The notes under the pieces: generated by a model
The model's database searches: none
What the model was told of the DNA's origin: nothing
The model's input: only the letters and a program-made list of their open reading frames with translations
In this document: piece by piece, positions 29,215-34,236 of the stretch
Layout of the letters: every line of letters begins with the position of its first letter
Position numbering within the stretch: the stretch's first letter is position 1
Source of the DNA: Acidocella sp.
GTDB lineage: Bacteria > Pseudomonadota > Alphaproteobacteria > Acetobacterales > Acetobacteraceae
Reading direction: 5' to 3'
Length of the DNA stretch: 34,236 nt
Assembly: GCA_027451225.1 (NCBI GenBank)
Contig: DAIDJU010000123.1
Coordinates: 1 to 34,236, forward strand
Translations under genes and position numbers: made by a program

Positions 29215-30858
29215 TTACACCGCCCCGTTGGCGAGCAGTGTTGCCCGCACGGCGTCTTCCTCCACCTGATTGCTGGTGAAGGCCTGACCGATGCCGCGCG
29301 TGAGGATGAAGGTGAGCTTGCCTTCGCGCATCTTCTTGTCCTGCTTCATATGCGCCAGCAGTTTCTCGGCGTTCAGCCCGGCGATGCGCGGGTTCAGCCC
29401 GGCGCGGGCGATATGCGCGGCCACGCGGCCAGTATCTTCCTGCGGGCAAAGCCCCATCCGGGCGGAAAGATCGGTGGCCAGCACCAGCCCGGTGGCCACG
29501 GCCTCGCCATGCAGCAGCGTGCCGTCGAAATGGCATTCCGCCTCCAGCGCATGGGCGAAGGTATGGCCCAGGTTCAGCAGCGCGCGGCCGTTATTGGGCT
29601 TGGTCTCGCGCTCATCATCGCCCACCACCTGCGCCTTGAAGCGCACGGCATGCTCGATGGCCTGGGAGAGCAGCGCATCATCCCCGCCGACGATGCCCTC
29701 GGCATTGGCCTCGCACCACTCGTAGAAGGGCGCGTCCGCGATCATCCCGGCCTTCACGATCTCGGCATAACCCGCGCGCAGCTCGCGCACCGGCAGGGTC
29801 TTCAGCGCCCCGGTATCGGCCAGCACCAGCAGCGGCTGGTGGAACGCGCCGACCAGATTCTTTCCCTGCGGCGCGTTGATGCCCGTCTTGCCGCCGACGC
29901 TGGAATCCACCTGCGAGAGCAGGGTCGTGGGGATCTGGATGAACGGCAGCCCGCGCAGCGTGGAGGCGGCGGTGAAGCCCGCGAGATCTCCCACCACGCC
30001 GCCGCCAAGGGCGATGATGGTGGTGTGGCGGTCCACCTTCTGGTCCAGCAGCGCGGTGACGAGGCGCTGCCAGGTCTCGAAGCTCTTCGATTCCTCGCCC
30101 GGCGCCACGGTGAGCGTGGAGTGCTTAATGCCGACCTCGGTGAGCGCGGCCTGGAGCGTGGGCAGGTGCAGGGCGGCAACATTGCTGTCCGTAATGATGA
30201 CGCAGCGCGGCTGCGGCAGCACCGGGGCGATATGCGCGCCCGCGCGCTTGATCAGGTCCGGGCCGATCAGCACGTCGTAGCTGCGCTCGGAGAGCTGCAC
30301 ATGCACGCGCCGCGGCGGGGTGTAGGCGTCGATCGCGGCGATCACGTTATCGGTCGTCACTTGCGGGGGAACCTCCGAACCGTCGATGATGATGTCGGCC
30401 AGCGCATAGACCGGGCTGCGCTGCTCCGAAAGCCGGGCCAGGATTTCAGCCGGATCGCCGGTATTGAGCAGTGGGCGGTGCGTGCGCCCGGCCACGCGGG
30501 CATGCAGCACATGGATGGGACAGCGCAGCCAGATGGAAATCGCCCGCTCGCGGATCAGCGCGCGGGTTTCCGGGTCCATGAACGCGCCGCCGCCGGGGGC
30601 GAGCACGATGCGCCCCTTATCCAGCAGCCGCTCGATCACCCGTTTTTCCCCGGCGCGGAAATGCGTCTCGCCATGGTGTTTGAAGATGTCGGCGATGCTC
30701 ATGTTGGCGGCGCGCTCGATCTCGTGGTCGGCGTCGTAAAACGGCAGGCCGAGTTGTGCCGCCACGCGCTTGCCGATGGCGGTTTTGCCGGCCCCCATGA
30801 GGCCGACCAGGACGATGCTGCGCTCCTGCACGGGCAGGTCGTAATGGTTGAATGACAT
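29215..30858 (-). CDS. aroKB: Bifunctional shikimate kinase / 3-dehydroquinate synthase
   Basis: 547 aa fusion of two shikimate-pathway enzymes. Residues 1 to about 178 are shikimate kinase: P-loop GLMGAGKT 19-26, DADHEIE near 42, GGG 89-91 and the LID arginine in RTHRPLL (128). Residues about 183 to 547 are 3-dehydroquinate synthase: [15 protein letters not shown] for [22 protein letters not shown], and GHTFAHALE with metal-binding His. The two enzymes catalyse steps 2 and 5, not adjacent ones. aroK and aroB are neighbours in many proteobacteria; in this gene no stop separates them. It diverges from the recombinase across 28 bp. No strong ribosome-binding site precedes the ATG. Confidence 0.93.
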   Translation of the reverse strand: MSFNHYDLPVQERSIVLVGLMGAGKTAIGKRVAAQLGLPFYDADHEIERAANMSIADIFKHHGETHFRAGEKRVIERLLDKGRIVLAPGGGAFMDPETRALIRERAISIWLRCPIHVLHARVAGRTHRPLLNTGDPAEILARLSEQRSPVYALADIIIDGSEVPPQVTTDNVIAAIDAYTPPRRVHVQLSERSYDVLIGPDLIKRAGAHIAPVLPQPRCVIITDSNVAALHLPTLQAALTEVGIKHSTLTVAPGEESKSFETWQRLVTALLDQKVDRHTTIIALGGGVVGDLAGFTAASTLRGLPFIQIPTTLLSQVDSSVGGKTGINAPQGKNLVGAFHQPLLVLADTGALKTLPVRELRAGYAEIVKAGMIADAPFYEWCEANAEGIVGGDDALLSQAIEHAVRFKAQVVGDDERETKPNNGRALLNLGHTFAHALEAECHFDGTLLHGEAVATGLVLATDLSARMGLCPQEDTGRVAAHIARAGLNPRIAGLNAEKLLAHMKQDKKMREGKLTFILTRGIGQAFTSNQVEEDAVRATLLANGAV

Positions 30859-30886
30859 TGCCCGGAAGGCTTATCACATTAGGCGC

Positions 30887-31780
30887 ATGACGATAGATGG
30901 CCAGGCCGAGGCGTTTCTGGAAATGCTCGCCGCCGAGCGCGGCGCCGCCCCCAACACGCTCGCCGCCTATACGGCGGATCTCGATGATTTTCTTGACTTT
31001 TTGCGAGGCTGCGCGGTGAGCGCCGCCAACGCGGATGTCAGCCATGTGGCCGCCTATGTGCGGGGGCTGTACGAGGCGGGGCTGGCCGCGCGCACCCAGG
31101 CGCGCAAGCTTTCCACCCTGCGGCAGTTCTTCCTGTTCCTGCTGCGCGAGGGCCGCCGGGCGGATAACCCGATGGCCGAATTCGCCTCCCCGCGTTTGCC
31201 GAAGGCCCTGCCGAAATATTTGAGCGAGGCGGAGGTGACGGATTTGTTCGCGGCGGCGCGGGAGCTTGCGGGGCCGAAAGGGCTGAAGGCGGTGGCGGGG
31301 TTGGAGATCCTCTACGCCACCGGATTGCGCGTTTCGGAAATGCTGGCCCTGAAGGGCGAGGCGCTCTCCACCGATGCGCAGATGTTGCTGATAAAAGGCA
31401 AAGGCGGGCGGGAGCGCATGGTCCCGCTCTCGGCCCCGGCCAAGGCGGCGGCGGCGGCGCTGCGCGCGGCGATGGCGGAGAAGAAACCCGTGCCGCGCTA
31501 TCTCTTCGCCGGGCGCGACCCGAAAGAGCCGATGACCCGCCAGGGCTTCGCGCTGCTGCTGAAACAGGTTGCGGTGCAGGCGGGGCTGGACCCGGAGCGG
31601 CTCTCACCGCATGTGCTGCGCCATTCCTTCGCCTCGCATCTATTGGCGCATGGGGCGGATTTGCGAAGTTTGCAAAAGCTCCTCGGCCATGCGGATATCT
31701 CCACCACCGAAATTTACACCCATGTGCTGGCCGAGCGGCTGCAGAAATTGGTGAACACGCTCCATCCGCTAGCGGATTAG
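30887..31780 (+). CDS. xerD: Tyrosine recombinase XerD
   Basis: 297 aa from ATG 30887, matching XerD length. It resolves chromosome dimers at dif together with XerC and FtsK. Catalytic residues: Arg148 (GLRVSE), Lys172, His242 and Arg245 in HVLRHSFASHLL, His268 in LLGHAD, and Tyr277 in STTEIYTHV. The end AERLQKLVNTLHPLA is XerD-like rather than XerC-like. An upstream in-frame TTG (30848) would overlap the divergent aroKB start and is not chosen. The end overlaps the converging glycosyltransferase by 12 nt. The only ribosome-binding candidate, AGG at 30881-30883, is weak. Confidence 0.92.
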   Translation: MTIDGQAEAFLEMLAAERGAAPNTLAAYTADLDDFLDFLRGCAVSAANADVSHVAAYVRGLYEAGLAARTQARKLSTLRQFFLFLLREGRRADNPMAEFASPRLPKALPKYLSEAEVTDLFAAARELAGPKGLKAVAGLEILYATGLRVSEMLALKGEALSTDAQMLLIKGKGGRERMVPLSAPAKAAAAALRAAMAEKKPVPRYLFAGRDPKEPMTRQGFALLLKQVAVQAGLDPERLSPHVLRHSFASHLLAHGADLRSLQKLLGHADISTTEIYTHVLAERLQKLVNTLHPLAD

Positions 31781-32737
31781 GTCAATAAGTTGACGCATCT
31801 TCCCCCCGCGATGCCGCGTCTCGTTGCGGCTGATATAGCGGCGCATGGCGTCGGGCATTGTGCGGACGGCGGGAATGGCGGCGGCAAACGCGTCTTCCAC
31901 CCCTCGCCAGACCTGCGGCGCGCAACCCTGCCTGTGGCCGCGTAGCCAATACGCCGCAATGCGCGGTGCCAGCCCCAACCGGGATGCGCCCCATTTGCGC
32001 GCGATGATCAGCCGGTTGCGCACGAACCAGGCCATGCGCTCGCCGCTCCATTGCACCCGCGCCTCGGCGGTGGATTTGTGCAGCACGGCGAGGGAGCCGT
32101 CGTAAGCGATGCGCCAGCCGAGTGCGATGGCGGCGAGGCAGAAATCATATTCCTCCCAGGTGAAGAACAGGGAGGTGTCGTAGCCGCCGGCAGCACTCCA
32201 GGCGGCGCGGCGGATGGCGTGCCCGGCTCCGACGAAGGTGGTGGTGTCGAACCGTTCCTTAAAGCGCGGCAGCAGGGATTTGGGATAGCCCCAGGCGTTG
32301 GGGTCGGGGCCTGAGCCGTCGGCGGTGAGGATGGCGAAGGCCAAAGCCCCGAGATCCGGCGCGCGGCGGAAGCGCTTCAACGCGTTGGCGATCACCCAGT
32401 CGTCGCGAAAGGTGGCGTCGTTATCCAGCGCGACGATGACCGGGGCGTGGCCCAGCGCGGCGGCGAGATTGCGCCCCCCCGCCACGCCTAGATTTTTGCC
32501 GGCGCGATACAGGGCAAAACGCGGATGCGCGCCATAAGCGCGGGCGATGGCCGTGATGGTTTCGGGCGCCGAGCCCTGGTCCAGCACGGTGACGTGGAAT
32601 TCCCCGCCCCGCTGCGCCAGGGCGGAGGCGATGGCGGCCAGCGTGTCGTCCCGCCTGTTGAGGCAGAGGATGATGATGTCCGCGTCATATCCGCCCAAGG
32701 GGGGCGGTGAGCCTGCGAGGCGTTTCTCAGTAGGCAT
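31769..32737 (-). CDS. Family 2 glycosyltransferase
   Basis: 322 aa, GT-A fold family 2, transfers a sugar from a nucleotide donor. The start ADIIILCLNRRDDTLAAIAS, NLGVAGGRNLAAALG and the metal-binding DND at 105-107 (VALDNDATF) are typical. FFTWEEYDFCLAAIALGWRI carries the acidic pair that acts as base in the family. There is no membrane segment. The end overlaps xerD by 12 nt on the opposite strand, and the start overlaps the end of the sugar transferase gene by 11 nt, so both belong to one transcript. The acceptor and donor sugars cannot be told. Confidence 0.88.
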   Translation of the reverse strand: MPTEKRLAGSPPPLGGYDADIIILCLNRRDDTLAAIASALAQRGGEFHVTVLDQGSAPETITAIARAYGAHPRFALYRAGKNLGVAGGRNLAAALGHAPVIVALDNDATFRDDWVIANALKRFRRAPDLGALAFAILTADGSGPDPNAWGYPKSLLPRFKERFDTTTFVGAGHAIRRAAWSAAGGYDTSLFFTWEEYDFCLAAIALGWRIAYDGSLAVLHKSTAEARVQWSGERMAWFVRNRLIIARKWGASRLGLAPRIAAYWLRGHRQGCAPQVWRGVEDAFAAAIPAVRTMPDAMRRYISRNETRHRGGKMRQLIDLIR

Positions 32738-34160
32738 TCTTCTGCGAGAGCACGGCGGGCAGGGTGCGGAGCAGAATGGCCAGATCCAGCCCCAGCGACC
32801 AGGTCTGGATATATTCGAGATCGCTGGTCAGGCGCTGCTCCAGCGCCGCGATGGCCGGGGTGGCCCCGCGCTGGCCGCGGATTTGCGCCAGCCCGGTCAT
32901 GCCCGGCTTTACCCGGTGGCGCAGCCGGTACAGGCGCAGGGCGGTCTCGAAGCTCAATCCCTCGACCTGCGTTTCCGGCGCGTGGGGGCGCGGGCCGACC
33001 AGCGACATATCGCCGCGCAGCACGTTGATGAGTTGGGGCAGTTCGTCCAGCGAGAGGCGGCGCAGGATGCGCCCCGCCTGGGTCACGCGCCGGTCCCCAG
33101 CCTGCGCCTGGGCGAAGGCGCGCTCGGGGGCGTGCGTCATGGTGCGGAATTTGAGCAGGGAGAAGTGTTGCCCATGCGCGCCGATGCGCGTCTGGCGGAA
33201 CAGGATGGGACCGGGGCTGCTGAGGCGCACAGCCACGGCCACGCCCAGCAGCAGCGGCGCGGCGAGGGTGAGCAGCGCCCCGCCAAGCAGCAAATCCTCC
33301 ACGCGCTTGGCCGGGTTGGCGGCGGTGATCAGCTCCTCGGTGGCGATGGGCATGAGCTTGCACGCGCCGGAGCGGGATTTCAGCATCTCGGGCAGGTTGG
33401 CGGCAAGGTCGAAGGCCATCCAGATCCGCGCCGGGAAGGCGAGCAACTCGGCCAGCACCTCCTGCTGGCGCGCGCCGCTCAGGCTTTCCAACTCGGGGTG
33501 GTGGATGAACACCACGTCCTGGATATCCCGCTCATGCAGCAGCCGCAGCAAGGCGGGGACATCCGGCAGTTCCGGCCAGCCGGGCCAGTTGCGCCGCTCG
33601 GGCCTGCCGGAAAGATAGAGCACCCCGGCCACGTTGCGGGAGATCCGCCGCTCGGCCAAAGCGCGGGAAAGGTCGGAGGGGCAGCGGTCGTAGCAGACGA
33701 CCAGCGTGGCGCGTCCGGCCTGGGCTGTGTCGTCGGCCTCGGGGTGGGCGGTGAGCAGGGCGCGGGAGCCCGCCAGCAGCAGCGGGGTAATGGCGAGGTC
33801 GGCGGCGGTCCAGGCGCGGGTGAGGATATGCGGATGCCCCAGCAGCAGCGCCAGGACGAGCATGGCGAGGCTGGTGGCCAGGAAGCTCTTGGCGGCGATG
33901 CCAGCGGGCTGGCGCGTCTGCCCCCGGTAGCCGCCATGCGAGGCGGTGAGCAGCACTGTGAACAATGCTAACATGGAATAAAACCACAGGTTGTGACTTA
34001 GATTTTCGCTACCCTGCATGGTCAAGCTGCCCGCCAGCGGCAGGGCTAACACGCATATAAGGTCGGAGAGGGCCAGAATCTGCTGGCGGGGGAAAAAAGC
34101 GGCGTGTTCAGCGCGGTTTTGGCCGTGTAGGACAGCCGCCGGGGCGTGAAGCTCCGCCAT
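32727..34160 (-). CDS. Polyprenyl-phosphate hexose-1-phosphate transferase (WbaP/WcaJ-type)
   Basis: 477 aa inner-membrane enzyme that puts the first sugar phosphate on undecaprenyl phosphate to start polysaccharide synthesis. About four N-terminal hydrophobic segments (residues about 28-140) precede a Rossmann-like region, then a fifth segment (LLLGGALLTLAAPLLLGVAV near 290) leads into the catalytic domain: KFRTMTHAPE, LDELPQLINVLRGDMSLVGP and RHRVKPGMTGLAQIRGQRG. Which sugar is used is unknown. It is co-transcribed with the glycosyltransferase. The 76 bp upstream hold repeats that may control it. Confidence 0.92.
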   Translation of the reverse strand: MAELHAPAAVLHGQNRAEHAAFFPRQQILALSDLICVLALPLAGSLTMQGSENLSHNLWFYSMLALFTVLLTASHGGYRGQTRQPAGIAAKSFLATSLAMLVLALLLGHPHILTRAWTAADLAITPLLLAGSRALLTAHPEADDTAQAGRATLVVCYDRCPSDLSRALAERRISRNVAGVLYLSGRPERRNWPGWPELPDVPALLRLLHERDIQDVVFIHHPELESLSGARQQEVLAELLAFPARIWMAFDLAANLPEMLKSRSGACKLMPIATEELITAANPAKRVEDLLLGGALLTLAAPLLLGVAVAVRLSSPGPILFRQTRIGAHGQHFSLLKFRTMTHAPERAFAQAQAGDRRVTQAGRILRRLSLDELPQLINVLRGDMSLVGPRPHAPETQVEGLSFETALRLYRLRHRVKPGMTGLAQIRGQRGATPAIAALEQRLTSDLEYIQTWSLGLDLAILLRTLPAVLSQKNAY

Positions 34161-34180
34161 GTGGGGCGCTCTCTAGGGTT

Positions 34181-34232
34181 GTTTCGTGGTTAACAAACAG
34201 TTACTTTTGGTTGTATTAACGAAACACGAAAC
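34181..34232. promoter_or_regulatory. Short direct and inverted repeats upstream of the sugar transferase
   Basis: ACGAAAC occurs twice in tandem (34219-34225, 34226-34232), and its complement GTTTCGT lies at 34181-34187. The outer pair extends to GTTTCGTG/CACGAAAC, an 8-bp inverted repeat with 36 bp between. A GTTAAC palindrome lies inside (34189-34194). The region is AT-richer than the genes and sits 21-72 bp before the - strand ATG, the right place for an operator. The right window edge cuts off what follows. Confidence 0.45.
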
Positions 34233-34236
34233 GCTT

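Overview
The window is a GC-rich alphaproteobacterial chromosome segment. The gene order, the AroK-AroB fusion, a DUF1491 gene and the style of the protein sequences point to the Acetobacteraceae/Rhodospirillales side of the class; this placement is an inference from gene content, not from a tree. About 60% of the window is one long block of transcription and translation genes on the + strand. The rest is a mosaic of small envelope, transport and metabolic operons, mostly on the - strand.

Region 1 (1-21032, + strand): the end of rpoB, then rpoC and a clear intrinsic terminator. A 361-bp leader follows, then the fused str-S10-spc series: rpsL, rpsG, tuf, rpsJ, rplC, rplD, rplW, rplB, rpsS, rplV, rpsC, rplP, rpmC, rpsQ, rplN, rplX, rplE, rpsN, rpsH, rplF, rplR, rpsE, rpmD, rplO. 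A hairpin plus T-tract sits between rplO and secY, then come secY and adk, then a good promoter and the alpha operon rpsM, rpsK, rpoA, rplQ, closed by a strong terminator. fusA, normally between rpsG and tuf, is absent. Several gaps carry RNA-structure candidates (str leader, rplO-secY, the rpsM leader, and just upstream of rpoA, which starts with TTG).

Region 2 (21034-24813): a 68-aa hypothetical protein and a three-gene ABC importer with an NMT1/THI5-like binding protein, all on the - strand. A DUF1491 gene diverges from the importer and converges on a PaiB-like gene.

Region 3 (24202-27688, - strand): a tightly packed five-gene operon, read right to left: small lipoprotein, Wzm-type permease, Wzt-type ATPase, D-amino-acid aminotransferase-like protein, PaiB-like flavin-binding protein.

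Region 4 (27852-31780): a lytic transglycosylase lipoprotein with a SPOR domain (+), converging on a fused shikimate kinase/3-dehydroquinate synthase (-). The fusion gene diverges from a XerD-type recombinase across only 28 bp.

Region 5 (31769-34236, - strand): a GT2 glycosyltransferase and a WbaP/WcaJ-type polyprenyl-phosphate sugar transferase, probably one end of a polysaccharide cluster that continues beyond the window or was split. The last 76 bp carry short direct and inverted repeats that look like a regulatory site.

I found no tRNA, rRNA, CRISPR array, insertion sequence or pseudogene. I did not find a convincing undescribed system. The best leads are the RNA structures in the ribosomal gaps, the missing fusA, and the unusual five-gene envelope/D-amino-acid operon.
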